Source: Phytohabitans sp052068095
GTDB taxonomy: Bacteria > Actinomycetota > Actinomycetes > Mycobacteriales > Micromonosporaceae
Reading direction: 5' to 3'
DNA: 64,000 nucleotides
Assembly (NCBI RefSeq): GCF_052068095.1
Contig: NZ_JBQHDG010000021.1
Location: 124,001 to 188,000, forward strand
Of this stretch, positions 9,497-19,332 are shown in pieces; the stretch's first letter is position 1; each line of letters begins with the position of its first letter. The notes under the pieces are model-generated. The model was given only the letters and a program-made list of their open reading frames with translations, did no database searches and was not told where the DNA came from. A program made the position numbers and the translations under genes.

Positions 9497-10230
9497 TACT
9501 GGCCCAGCAGCGGCAGGGGACGGCGGACGTCGCTCAGCTCACCGAGCGCCAGCGCCGCGAAGCGGGCCGCGAACGGCTGCCACACCTCCTCGACGTCGAC
9601 CATCACGGCGTCGCAGGCGGCGACGATCTCCTCGGGGTCGTAGCCTTCCGGCGCGCTACGCGCCCAGTCCGCGATCATCTCGGTGTCGCACTCGATGTGG
9701 AACTGGAGCGCCCAGGCCCGCTCCCCCATCCGGAACGCCTGGTGCGGGTATCGCGTGGACGCGGCCAGCAGCACCGCGCCCGCGGGCAGCTCGGTGATCT
9801 CGTCGAGGTGCCACTGGAGCACGTCCGGCGCCAGCGGCACGTACCGGAAGAGCGTGTCGGTCTCCGCGGCGTCGCGCCGGCCGACCAGCGCCGGCCCGAT
9901 CTCCGGCCCGGCGGCGCTGCGCTCGACGGTGCCGCCGTGCGCGGTCGCCATCAGCTGCGCGCCGAGGCAGATCGCCAGCGTCGGGGTGCCGTGGCGGGTC
10001 GCCTTGCGCAGCAGCGCCTCCACGCCGTCGAACCAGTCCGGCCGCGGCGGGTACGCCGACTGCTCGCCGCCCAGCACCACCAGCGCGGCGAACCCCTCCA
10101 GGTCGGCGGGAAGCTCCTCCCCCGCGTACGGCCGGAGGACCGAGAGGGCAAGCCCTGCCTCGGTCAGCCACTCCCCCAGCCGCCGCGCGTCGTCGGTCGG
10201 GTCATTTTCGATCACCAGCGCCGTCGTCAC
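9496..10230 (-). CDS. Class I glutamine amidotransferase (GMP synthase-like)
   Basis: A 244-residue stand-alone class I glutamine amidotransferase domain. The nucleophile elbow LAICLGAQLMA places the catalytic Cys at 88, and FHIE supplies His178 and Glu180, so the triad is intact. Such free-standing GMP synthase-like amidotransferases hydrolyse glutamine or gamma-glutamyl compounds and hand over ammonia; the acceptor here is unknown. Start is GTG 10230. It is divergent from the LD-carboxypeptidase across only 30 bp and is coupled to glnE by a one-base overlap, which places it in a nitrogen or glutamine context. Confidence 0.88.
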   Translation of the reverse strand: MTTALVIENDPTDDARRLGEWLTEAGLALSVLRPYAGEELPADLEGFAALVVLGGEQSAYPPRPDWFDGVEALLRKATRHGTPTLAICLGAQLMATAHGGTVERSAAGPEIGPALVGRRDAAETDTLFRYVPLAPDVLQWHLDEITELPAGAVLLAASTRYPHQAFRMGERAWALQFHIECDTEMIADWARSAPEGYDPEEIVAACDAVMVDVEEVWQPFAARFAALALGELSDVRRPLPLLGQ

Positions 10231-10248
10231 CCACCGAGGCTATCGCCT

Positions 10249-10254
10249 TAGGCT
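10249..10254 (+). promoter_or_regulatory. -10-like box for a probable leaderless transcript
   Basis: TAGGCT fits the actinobacterial TAnnnT -10 pattern and ends six bases before the GTG of the LD-carboxypeptidase gene. With GGGAG directly abutting the start and so too close to act as a ribosome binding site, a leaderless mRNA starting at the GTG is the simplest reading. Inference only. Confidence 0.4.
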
Positions 10255-10260
10255 CGGGAG

Positions 10261-11181
10261 GTGACCGCCTTGCTGCCTAGCGCTCTCCGCCCCGGCGACA
10301 CCGTGATGCTCGTCTCGCCGAGCGGGCCCACCAAGCCCGAGCGCGTGGCCCGCGGCATCGAGCTGCTGACCGGGTGGGGCCTGCGGCCGGTGCTGGGGCC
10401 CAACGCGTACGCCCGCCAGGGTTATCTCGCCGGCTCCGACACGCTGCGCGCCGCCGACCTCAACGCGGCCTTCGCCGACCCCGAGGTGCGCGGCGTGCTG
10501 TGCACCCGCGGCGGATACGGCGCCCAGCGGATCGTCGACGCGATCGACATGGACGCGGTGCGACGCGACCCGAAGGTGGTGGCCGGCTTCTCCGACATCA
10601 CCGCGCTTCAGCTCGCCCTGTGGCGCGCCATCCGACTGGCCACAGTGCACGGTCCCGGCGCGGCGTGGCTCGACGAGCGCACCCCGCCGGTGTCGGCCGA
10701 GTCGCTGCGGGCCGCGCTGATGGGCACCGACCCGGTCGTGGTCAAGCGGGTCGAGACCGAGGAGACGGCACCCGTCGCGGTGCCCGGCACGGCCACCGGC
10801 CCGCTCATCGGCGGCAACCTCAGCCTGATCGTGTCCTCCGTGGGCACTCCCGACTTCCCCGATCTGCGCGGCGCGATCCTGCTCGTCGAAGACGTGGGCG
10901 AGGCTCCGTACAAAGTGGACCGGATGCTCACGCACCTGCGGCGCGCAGGCGCGTTCGACGGGGTCGCGGGGGTGGCGGTCGGGCAGTTCACCGACTGCGC
11001 CGACGGCTGGACCGTGCCGGTGACCGAGGTGTTGACCGACCGCCTCGGTGACCTGGGCGTGCCGGTGCTCGGCGGCCTGCCGATCGGCCACGGCACCGGG
11101 CAGCTCACGGTGCCGGTCGGCACGCCCGCCACGCTCGACGCGGACGCGGGTGTCCTGACCGTCGCGCCGGGTGTGACGTGA
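10261..11181 (+). CDS. LD-carboxypeptidase (peptidase family S66)
   Basis: A 306-residue S66 peptidase. Members cleave the L,D-bond to the terminal D-Ala of murein tetrapeptides in the cytoplasm during peptidoglycan recycling; relatives (MccF type) detoxify microcin C-like compounds. The nucleophile is Ser111 in GFSDIT, preceded by the conserved RGGYGAQR; Glu in LLVEDVGEAPY and His in PIGHGTGQ complete the Ser-Glu-His triad. No signal peptide is seen, in keeping with a cytosolic enzyme. Start is GTG 10261, probably leaderless. MccF and LdcA types cannot be separated by eye. Confidence 0.9.
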   Translation: MTALLPSALRPGDTVMLVSPSGPTKPERVARGIELLTGWGLRPVLGPNAYARQGYLAGSDTLRAADLNAAFADPEVRGVLCTRGGYGAQRIVDAIDMDAVRRDPKVVAGFSDITALQLALWRAIRLATVHGPGAAWLDERTPPVSAESLRAALMGTDPVVVKRVETEETAPVAVPGTATGPLIGGNLSLIVSSVGTPDFPDLRGAILLVEDVGEAPYKVDRMLTHLRRAGAFDGVAGVAVGQFTDCADGWTVPVTEVLTDRLGDLGVPVLGGLPIGHGTGQLTVPVGTPATLDADAGVLTVAPGVT

Positions 11182-11276
11182 CAGTCATTTTCTCCGTGGC
11201 CGGTCGAGCCCTCTCCGGAGCAGGGTGAGAAGTGGGTGGGAGACCCCCACCGTTCTCCTCAGGGAGGTGGGTCGCG

Positions 11277-11696
11277 ATGACTGCGACCGCGATCGAGCAA
11301 CACCCCGACATCGCCGCTCTCCGGGCCCGGTACGACCGGGTGGCGGAGACCCCGACCGCACAGCTGGTCGAGGGCCTGACCCTACTCACCGGCTTGTACC
11401 TGGCGATGTCGCCGTGGGTCGTCGGCTTCACCGACCACGGCAGCCTGGCCGCGAGCAACCTCTTCTCCGGGGTCGCGATCGCGCTGCTGGCTCTCGGCTT
11501 CGCGTCCGCGTACGGCCGCACGCACGGCATCGCCTGGGTCGCGCCGGTGATCGGCGTCTGGACGATCGTGGCGCCCTGGCTGGTCAGCGGCCCGACGGCG
11601 GACAGCTCCGCGGTCACCAGCACGGTGATCACGGGCGCGCTGGCGGTGCTCTTCGGCCTCGGCATGCTCACGATGGGCATGCGGCGCCGGATGTAA
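11277..11696 (+). CDS. SPW-repeat small membrane protein
   Basis: A 139-residue integral membrane protein with four hydrophobic helices and two copies of the SPW motif: MSPWVVGF near residue 45 and VAPWLVSG near residue 102. The SPW repeat defines a family of small bacterial and archaeal membrane proteins without an assigned biochemical role. The ATG start follows AGGGAGGTGG at good spacing; an upstream extension would only add a Pro-rich tail. Convergent with the WYL protein, 12 bp apart. Confidence 0.85.
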   Translation: MTATAIEQHPDIAALRARYDRVAETPTAQLVEGLTLLTGLYLAMSPWVVGFTDHGSLAASNLFSGVAIALLALGFASAYGRTHGIAWVAPVIGVWTIVAPWLVSGPTADSSAVTSTVITGALAVLFGLGMLTMGMRRRM

Positions 11697-11708
11697 AGGC
11701 AGGGCCGG

Positions 11709-12161
11709 TCAGTGGCCGGCGACGATCAGATCGGCAGCGGTGAGCCGGCGCGGGGGCGCCGGCTCACCCGTCGCCACCAGAGACTCGATGCGGTCCGTGC
11801 GGAAGGCACGGACCGCATCACGCATCCGGCACCAAGCCACCAGGTACCAATAGTCGTGGTCGGCGATGTAACCCAGCGGCTCGATGCTCCGCGTGGTGGC
11901 CGTGCCGTGCCGGTCGGCGTAGTCGATCCGCAGCACGGTGCGCTCGTGCAGCGCGTCCGCGACCACCCGCGGCACCACCGGGGTCGTGTCGCGGGACGCC
12001 CGGTCGGCCAGCTCGCGGGCGGTCACCAGGTCGGCGTCGGGCATCACGCGCACCAACTTGCGCAGCGCCGAGGCCGCGTCGGCGTGCAGCGGGGTGCCGG
12101 CCAGGCCGTAGAGCGCCATCGCGATCGCGACCGACTCCGTCGGCGTGACCTCCAGCCTCAT
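11709..12161 (-). CDS. WYL-domain protein without the usual helix-turn-helix
   Basis: A 150-residue protein built around a WYL sensor domain: the core reads LRIDYADRHG, then SIEPLGYIADHDYWYLVAWCRMRDAVRAFRTDRIESL. WYL regulators of actinobacteria (PafB/C type) are usually about 320 residues with an N-terminal winged helix, and WYL domains bind nucleic acids in DNA-damage regulation. Here the DNA-binding half is missing; the protein opens directly with MRLEVTPTESVAIAMALYG, so it is either a natural short form or an N-terminally truncated relic. An SOS-box-like palindrome lies 30 bp upstream of its start. Confidence 0.8.
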   Translation of the reverse strand: MRLEVTPTESVAIAMALYGLAGTPLHADAASALRKLVRVMPDADLVTARELADRASRDTTPVVPRVVADALHERTVLRIDYADRHGTATTRSIEPLGYIADHDYWYLVAWCRMRDAVRAFRTDRIESLVATGEPAPPRRLTAADLIVAGH

Positions 12162-12190
12162 CCCATCGACGCTACGGCCGGCACCCGTGA

Positions 12191-12206
12191 TCGAACAAGT
12201 GTTCTA
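12191..12206. promoter_or_regulatory. Candidate LexA/SOS box
   Basis: TCGAAC-AAGT-GTTCTA matches the actinobacterial SOS box (TCGAAC-N4-GTTCGA) except for one outer position. It sits 30 bp upstream of the WYL gene and about 165 bp upstream of the divergent small secreted protein, so the WYL gene is the more likely target. Not tested against chance occurrence. Confidence 0.5.
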
Positions 12207-12369
12207 GTCGATTCCTGTGCGCGGGCTGGTGACGCAGCGCGCGAAACAACGCTTTCCGCGCAAGGCAGACCCGGATTTTCAGCGCCGCGACAGGTTGCGC
12301 AGGGTGACAGCCCAGGTCACGCCTCCAGCCTCGGGCGGGTACCCCCTTCCGAGCGAATTTGGAGGTTTC

Positions 12370-12744
12370 ATGAGTAGGCGTATCTCGAAGCGGGCGGCCC
12401 TTGGCGGGCTGGCCGTCGCGGGCGTGCTGTCGGTGGGCATCGCCGCGCCGATCGCCGCGTACGCCGCCGACCGCGACGGCCGGCCGCCGTCCGGCTCCTA
12501 CTACGGCCAGGGTTACGGCCCCGGCCGCCCCGGCGACGGCAAGGACCGCGCCGCGCGGGACGCCGAGTTCGCGGCGGCGCTCGCCAAGGAGCTGGGCATC
12601 CCGGAAGACCAGGTGGCGGACGCGCTGAGCAAGGTGCGCGAGCAGCTGCGTCCCGCGGGCAAGCCCGGCGAGGGCCGCGGTCACGGCCCCCGCGGCGGCC
12701 AGCCACCGTCGCCGGAAAGCCCGGCACCGACCCCGACCAAGTAA
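12370..12744 (+). CDS. Small secreted Gly/Pro-rich protein of unknown function
   Basis: A 124-residue protein with a clear N-terminal signal sequence (MSRRISKRAALGGLAVAG, then a hydrophobic core and an AYA site near residue 32). The mature part has a Gly/Tyr/Pro-rich stretch, a short helical segment (FAAALAKELGIPEDQVADAL) and a disordered Gly/Pro/Arg tail. The helical segment resembles small repeats seen in other secreted actinobacterial proteins, but I cannot name a family. GGAGG sits five bases before the ATG. A strong hairpin terminator follows. Confidence 0.75.
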   Translation: MSRRISKRAALGGLAVAGVLSVGIAAPIAAYAADRDGRPPSGSYYGQGYGPGRPGDGKDRAARDAEFAAALAKELGIPEDQVADALSKVREQLRPAGKPGEGRGHGPRGGQPPSPESPAPTPTK

Positions 12745-12758
12745 CCGAAGCCGGATAC

Positions 12759-12793
12759 CCAGGCGACGTCCGGCACCACCGTGCGTCGCCTGG
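12759..12793 (+). terminator. Hairpin terminator after the small secreted protein gene
   Basis: A perfect 10-bp stem, CCAGGCGACG with CGTCGCCTGG, encloses a 15-base loop and starts 14 bases after the stop codon. No U-run follows, as is common in actinobacteria. Confidence 0.6.
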
Positions 12794-12808
12794 CCGCTTC
12801 CGGGTCAC

Positions 12809-13210
12809 GGTGGCCTCACCCGTCCGCCGCTGGTCACGCTTACCCCGGCGGCCCCTACGACCCGGCTGGGTGGGTGCGCGCGGGATGCGTTTGCTCTGCT
12901 TCCCTATAGTGGCCACCCCCGGGTGGACCCGCCGCCGGCAGGCAAGGCCGCCGGTCGCGGCGGTGGTGGGCGTTGCCCCGACATCGCCCGTCGCCAGCCC
13001 GGGCGAGGGCAATGTCCGGCAACTTCCCCACCGCACCACGCCTCGACGTGTGAACGCACTGACGCGCTCAGCTCGACAGCTTCCCCGACAGACCAGCCCG
13101 CGGCCCGCCGCGGGAGCAACGGTCTGGACCACGACGGACATCGCGGTAGCTCAAATCTCTGTCCAAATAAGGGATTCGGTGGTCGAAGCCACCCCGACTC
13201 CGAAAGGTCT
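12809..13210. repeat. Dispersed 3'-end repeat, copy R2 (inverted pair)
   Basis: The intergenic DNA between two convergent genes holds two inverted arms of the dispersed repeat. The left arm (12811-12840) reads CCTCACCCGTCCGCCGCTGG in inverse orientation. The right arm (13109-13156) reads GCGGGAGCAACGGTCTGGACC and ends CGCGGTAGCTCAAATC. Between them is the conserved TTTGCTCTGCTTCCCTATAG (12890-12909). The tail runs to the stop codon of glnA2, where TAGAGACCTTTC matches the post-stop sequence of another repeat-bearing gene at 19333. No gene is supportable here. Confidence 0.75.
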
Positions 13211-14563
13211 CTAGAGGGCGCCCAGGTAGCGCTGGCGCTCGTACGGGGTGACCTCGCGGCGGTACTGCTCCCACTCGGCGCGCTTGTTGCGCAGGAAGAA
13301 GTCGAAGACGTGCTCGCCGAGCACCTCCGCGACAAGCTCGGAGCCGGACATCACGTCGATCGCCTCGGAGAGGTTTTCCGGCAGCGCCTCGTAGCCCATG
13401 GCCTTGCGCTCGGCGTTGGAGAGCGACCACACGTCGTCTTCGGCGCCGGGCGGGAGCTCGTAGCCCTCCTCGATGCCCTTGAGACCGGCGCCGAGCATGA
13501 CCGCGAACGCCAGGTAGGGGTTGGCCGCCGAGTCGAGTGAGCGGACCTCGACGCGGGCCGAGTTGGGCTTGCCGTACGCGGGGACGCGGACCAGTGCGGA
13601 GCGGTTGAGGTGGCCCCAGCACACGTACGCCGGGGACTCGGTGATCCGGTCGGGCAACGCCTGCGGGAAGAGCCGCTTGTACGAGTTGACCCACTGGTTG
13701 GTGACCGCCGTGTACTCCCGGGCGTGCACCAGCAGGCCGGCGATGAACGCCTTGGCGACCTTGGAGAGCTTCATCGGGTCGCTCGCGTCGTGGAACGCGT
13801 TGCGCTCGCCCTCGAAGAGTGACAGGTGGGTGTGCATGCCGCTGCCCGGCTGGTCGGTGAACGGCTTCGGCATGAACGTGGCCCGCACGCCGTGCGACAG
13901 CGCGACCTCCTTGACCACGTGCCGGAACGTCATGATGTTGTCGGCGGTGGTCAGCGCGTCGGCGTAGCGCAGGTCGATCTCCTGCTGGCCGGGCGCGACC
14001 TCGTGGTGGCTGAACTCCACCGAGATGCCGATCCGCTCCAGCGCGAGCACGGCCTGGCGGCGGAAGTCGCGGGCGATCGCGTGGGTGGTGTGGTCGAAGT
14101 AACCGCCCGCGTCGACCGGGATCGGCACCGAGCCGTCGGCCGGGCCGTTTTCCAGCAGGAAGAACTCGATCTCGGGGTGGGTGTAGAAGGTGAAGCCCTT
14201 TTCCGCCGCCTTGGACAGCGCGCGGCGCAGCACGTGGCGCGGGTCGGCCCAGGAGCCGCTGCCGTCGGGGAGCAGGATGTCACAGAACATCCGGGCGCTC
14301 TCGCCGCTCACGCCGCCCTCGAACGGGAAGACCTGGAACGTCGTCGGGTCGGGCATGGCGATCATGTCGGACTCGAAGACGCGGGCGAAGCCCTCGATCG
14401 CCGAGCCGTCGAAGCCGATGCCCTCGTCGAACGCCGCCTCCAGCTCGGCTGGCGCCACCGAGACGCTCTTGAGCGTGCCGAGCACGTCGGTGAACCACAA
14501 CCGGACGAACCTGATGTCGCGCTCCTCGAGGGTGCGGAGCACGAACTCCTGCTGACGGTCCAC
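13211..14563 (-). CDS. glnA2: Type I glutamine synthetase, GlnA2 class
   Basis: A 450-residue GSI enzyme (glutamate + NH3 + ATP to glutamine). Signature elements are present: GIGFDGSAIEGFARV, the metal and substrate ligands in THPEIEFFLLE and HHEVAPGQQEIDLRYA, NSYKRL, and the C-terminal RVEVRSLDSAANPYL. The N-terminus (MDRQQEFVLRTLEERDIRF) and length match actinobacterial GlnA2 rather than the longer GlnA1. At the position of the adenylylation loop (NLYDLP in GlnA1) it reads ENLSEAIDVM, with no tyrosine, so it is probably not a GlnE substrate. In Streptomyces GlnA-like enzymes can glutamylate polyamines; GlnA2 annotation is from family resemblance. GTG start with AGGGG six bases upstream. A GlnR-like operator lies upstream. 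Confidence 0.93.
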   Translation of the reverse strand: MDRQQEFVLRTLEERDIRFVRLWFTDVLGTLKSVSVAPAELEAAFDEGIGFDGSAIEGFARVFESDMIAMPDPTTFQVFPFEGGVSGESARMFCDILLPDGSGSWADPRHVLRRALSKAAEKGFTFYTHPEIEFFLLENGPADGSVPIPVDAGGYFDHTTHAIARDFRRQAVLALERIGISVEFSHHEVAPGQQEIDLRYADALTTADNIMTFRHVVKEVALSHGVRATFMPKPFTDQPGSGMHTHLSLFEGERNAFHDASDPMKLSKVAKAFIAGLLVHAREYTAVTNQWVNSYKRLFPQALPDRITESPAYVCWGHLNRSALVRVPAYGKPNSARVEVRSLDSAANPYLAFAVMLGAGLKGIEEGYELPPGAEDDVWSLSNAERKAMGYEALPENLSEAIDVMSGSELVAEVLGEHVFDFFLRNKRAEWEQYRREVTPYERQRYLGAL

Positions 14564-14622
14564 TTCAACCCCTAGTGACGCTCTAGCTGCGCTTTGCTGG
14601 CGGATCAGTCTCCCGCTGCGCC

Positions 14623-14638
14623 GTTACACCGACGTTAC
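14623..14638 (-). promoter_or_regulatory. Candidate GlnR operator upstream of glnA2
   Basis: Read in the direction of glnA2, the site is GTAAC-GTCGGT-GTAAC, 60 bp upstream of the start codon. It fits the GlnR a-site GTnAC exactly and the b-site GAAAC with one mismatch, at the right 6-base spacing. It could also influence the divergent gene at 14731. Confidence 0.45.
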
Positions 14639-15488
14639 GTGAAGAGACCGCTGGCCGCCGTACCGGGTCCCGGCGCAACCTGTCCGGTTCGTGGCCGTTG
14701 ATACCAAAAGTACGGGAGGGGACAAGCGCCATGCCACGATTCCGCATGATCGCCGGCGGGGTCGCGCTCGGTACCGCGCTGGCCGGGGTGATCGCGCTGG
14801 CCGGCGTCATCCACGTGCGGGTGAACCACGGCGACCGCGACGCCGCGCCGAGCCCGTCCGCGCTGGCCGGGCCGCTCACCGCCACACAGCCCGAGCTGGC
14901 CGACGCGCTGCTGGGCGACCGCGACCTGCCCGACGGGTACCGGTCCGCGCCAGCCACCCGGCCCGCGCCGGTCGAGGACACCGGCCGTACCGAGCGGTGC
15001 CGAGCGCTTTTCGAGCGTCCCTGGGACGTGGCCGGGGCCGGCGCGCGGGACCGGGCGGTCGGCGACTACGCCGGGCGGCAGCGGGCCGCGCTGCTCCGCC
15101 AGGCGCTCGCGCTCTTCGAGCCGGGCGGCGCGGCCCGCGCGATGGGCGAGCTGCGCCGGGCGTCCGGCTCGTGTCCCGAGTTCGACGCCCGGTTGGAGGA
15201 CGGGACCGCCGTCCGGGTCCAGCTCCGCGAGATGGCTCTGCGGCGGGTGGGCGACGAGGCCTACGCAATACGTTTCACCGCCCGTCCCCTGGAGGCCGGC
15301 GCTCCCCGGTACGGGTACCTGGCCGTCGGACGGCTCGGGCCGGTGCTGTCCGTGCTGCGCCACGTGGGTCCGACCGCCTCCGAACCGGCGCACGTGGCCG
15401 GGGTGCTGGGCCGGGCGCTGCGGCGGGCGGAACCCCTCGTGCGGCCTCTCACAGGGCATGAACGGCCCGGACTTGGGAAGATGAAGCC

Positions 15489-17246
<1,758 letters not shown>

Positions 17247-17273
17247 CATGGGCAGATCGAGGGAGGTTGAGCC

Positions 17274-17849
17274 ATGACCGCAGTGCACCCCGGCCGGCGG
17301 TTGCGGGTTGAGTTGCCGCCACGCCCACTCACCCTTGACGATGTGGCGGAATTGGCGGCCGCCGATGAGTATGGACACCGTTACGAGCTCGTTGACGGTA
17401 GCCTCATCGTCGTGCCTCCGGCGGATTTCGACCACGCGGAGACCATCACTCGCCTGACGGTTTGGTTTGTTGCCAACGGATATGGCACACACCAGGTGCT
17501 GTCCTCACCCGGCGTCCGGATCACGGAGCGGAACTCTGGCCGCGTTCCAGACTTGATCATCCTGCGGCGGCGCAGAGACGGGCGCACGGTTTGGGCCGAC
17601 CCCGCCGATGTCGCCGTGGTGATCGAGGTTGTTTCGCCCGGATCCGAGCGCGTTGACCGCGAGACCAAGCCAGGTGAGTACGCCCGGGCCGGGGTCCAGG
17701 AATACTGGCGGATCGAGCGCGGCGACAACGAGACCACCGTGCACCAGTACCGGCTGGGTCAGGGCGAGCGCGGCGAGCCGGCCTACGTCAGCCACGCCGC
17801 TGTCCTGCTCGACGACCTCCTCGCCGGAGCGCCGCCCGCCCTCGCGTAA
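17274..17849 (+). CDS. Uma2-family (DUF820) putative restriction endonuclease-fold nuclease
   Basis: A 191-residue PD-(D/E)XK-fold protein of the Uma2 family. The acidic and catalytic positions are in RVPDLIILRRR, VVIEVVSPGSERVDRETKPGEYARAGVQEYWRI; the N-terminal YELVDGSLIVVPP is also typical. The family is widespread and multicopy in cyanobacteria and actinobacteria, with no proven target. The ATG is preceded by GGGAGGTTGAGCC. It lies 27 bp after nadE. Codon use includes more weakly biased third positions (GTT, GAT) than its neighbours, consistent with a mobile cassette gene (my impression). Confidence 0.85.
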   Translation: MTAVHPGRRLRVELPPRPLTLDDVAELAAADEYGHRYELVDGSLIVVPPADFDHAETITRLTVWFVANGYGTHQVLSSPGVRITERNSGRVPDLIILRRRRDGRTVWADPADVAVVIEVVSPGSERVDRETKPGEYARAGVQEYWRIERGDNETTVHQYRLGQGERGEPAYVSHAAVLLDDLLAGAPPALA

Positions 17850-17959
17850 CGCGTGTGAAATCTTCCACTAACACCTGACGTGTCCGGTAGGGGCGGTGGG
17901 AGGCTTGCTCCAGTGACCCGGGGACCGCGTGCGCGGCCTCGAGGCGAGAGGAGACGACG

Positions 17960-18790
17960 ATGTCCGAGCCGACCCTGTACGGCGGCCCAGCCACCCGGCG
18001 TGTGCGTACGCGCGACCTGATCGCGGCAAAGCAGCGCGGCGAGCGGTGGCCGATGCTCACCTCGTACGACCAGTACACGGCGGCCATCTTCGACGAGGCC
18101 GGCATCCCGGTGCTCCTCGTCGGCGACTCCGCGGCCAACAACGTGTTCGGCTACGAGACCACCGTCCCGGTCACGGTCGACGACCTGCTCCCGCTCGTAC
18201 GCGCCGTGGTGCGCGCCACAAAGCGCACGCTGGTCGTGGCCGACCTGCCCTTCGGCTCGTACGAGGAGGGCCCGACGCAGGCGCTGCGCACCGCCGTCCG
18301 GTTCATGAAGGAGGGCGGCGCCCACGCGGTCAAGCTGGAGGGCGGCCGCCGCGTGGCCGAGCAGATCGCCGCGATCACCAACGCCGGCATCCCCGTGATG
18401 GCGCACGTGGGCTTCACCCCGCAGAGCGAGCACGCCATCGGCGGCTACCGCGTGCAGGGCCGCGGCGACGCCGCAGAAGACGTGGTGGCCGACGCCCACG
18501 CGGTGGCGGAGGCGGGCGCGTTCGCGGTGGTGCTGGAGATGGTGACCAGCGAGGTCGCCAAGCGCATCACCCACGACCTCCCCATCCCGACGGTGGGCAT
18601 CGGCGCCGGCCCGGACACCGACGCCCAGGTGCTCGTCTGGCAGGACATGGCCGGCCTCCGCACCGGCAAGGCCCCCCGCTTCGTCAAGCGCTACGCCGAC
18701 CTGGCCGGCGCGCTGACCGACGCCACCAAGCGCTTCGCCGACGAGGTGCGCGGCGGCGAGTTCCCCGGCCCGGAGCACGCCTTCCACTAG
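17960..18790 (+). CDS. panB: 3-methyl-2-oxobutanoate hydroxymethyltransferase
   Basis: A 276-residue PanB, which transfers the hydroxymethyl group from 5,10-methylene-tetrahydrofolate to ketoisovalerate in pantothenate synthesis. Visible family motifs are MLTSYDQYTAAIFDEAG, LLVGDSAANNVFGYETT, VADLPFGSYEEGP, AVKLEGG and MAHVGFTPQ, the last being typical of PanB. The N-terminus is a little longer than in E. coli, as usual for actinobacteria. AGAGGAG lies just before the ATG. The gene is followed directly by the large inverted repeat R3. Confidence 0.96.
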   Translation: MSEPTLYGGPATRRVRTRDLIAAKQRGERWPMLTSYDQYTAAIFDEAGIPVLLVGDSAANNVFGYETTVPVTVDDLLPLVRAVVRATKRTLVVADLPFGSYEEGPTQALRTAVRFMKEGGAHAVKLEGGRRVAEQIAAITNAGIPVMAHVGFTPQSEHAIGGYRVQGRGDAAEDVVADAHAVAEAGAFAVVLEMVTSEVAKRITHDLPIPTVGIGAGPDTDAQVLVWQDMAGLRTGKAPRFVKRYADLAGALTDATKRFADEVRGGEFPGPEHAFH

Positions 18791-19332
18791 AGCTTCCAGG
18801 TTTCCCGACGACGTCGCTCTAGTCGGCTACGACCACGGCCAAAACCCTCAATTCAAAACCGAGATTTGGGCTACCGCGACGTCCGCGGTGGTCCAGACCG
18901 CTGCGCGGAGTCCCCGGGGAAACGTGGAGCGCAGCGGAGCGTTTTCTTGGGGTGCATTTCCCGCGGCCTCACCCGTCCGCAGTTGGTCCCGCTCACCCCA
19001 AGGCGGCCTTGCCCGGCCGCGCGGGCCCGGCCAGGACGGGTGTGCGCGCGCATCCCCTTTGCTCTGCTTCCCCATAGTGGGCACCCACACCCAGCGGCGA
19101 TCGACCCGTCGACCGCCTCCTATAGGGAAGCAGAGCAAAGGCCCCCGGAGCACCTCACCCACCCCCGGGCCACCGGCCCGGGGATCGCTGTCGAACCCCG
19201 CACGCACAGGCCGGCAGCAAGGGGTGAGCGCGACCAACGGCGGACGGGTGAGGCCGCGGGAGCAACGGCCTGGACCACGACGGACGTCGCGGTAGCTCAA
19301 ATCTTGAAAATGACCGTAACCCTGAAAGATCT
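18791..19332. repeat. Dispersed 3'-end repeat, copy R3 (long inverted pair between convergent genes)
   Basis: Two opposed copies of the dispersed repeat make an imperfect inverted repeat of about 440 bp between panB and the convergent BtuF-like gene. The left arm (18864-18990) begins ATTTGGGCTACCGCGACGTC and contains CCCCGGGGAAACGTGGAGCG with GTTTTCTTGGGGTGC. The right arm (19221-19303) ends GACGTCGCGGTAGCTCAAATC. Near the centre, TTTGCTCTGCTTCCCCATAG (19060-19079) and its complement CTATAGGGAAGCAGAGCAAA (19121-19139) face each other. A transcript from either side could fold into one giant hairpin. No gene is supportable here. Confidence 0.8.
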
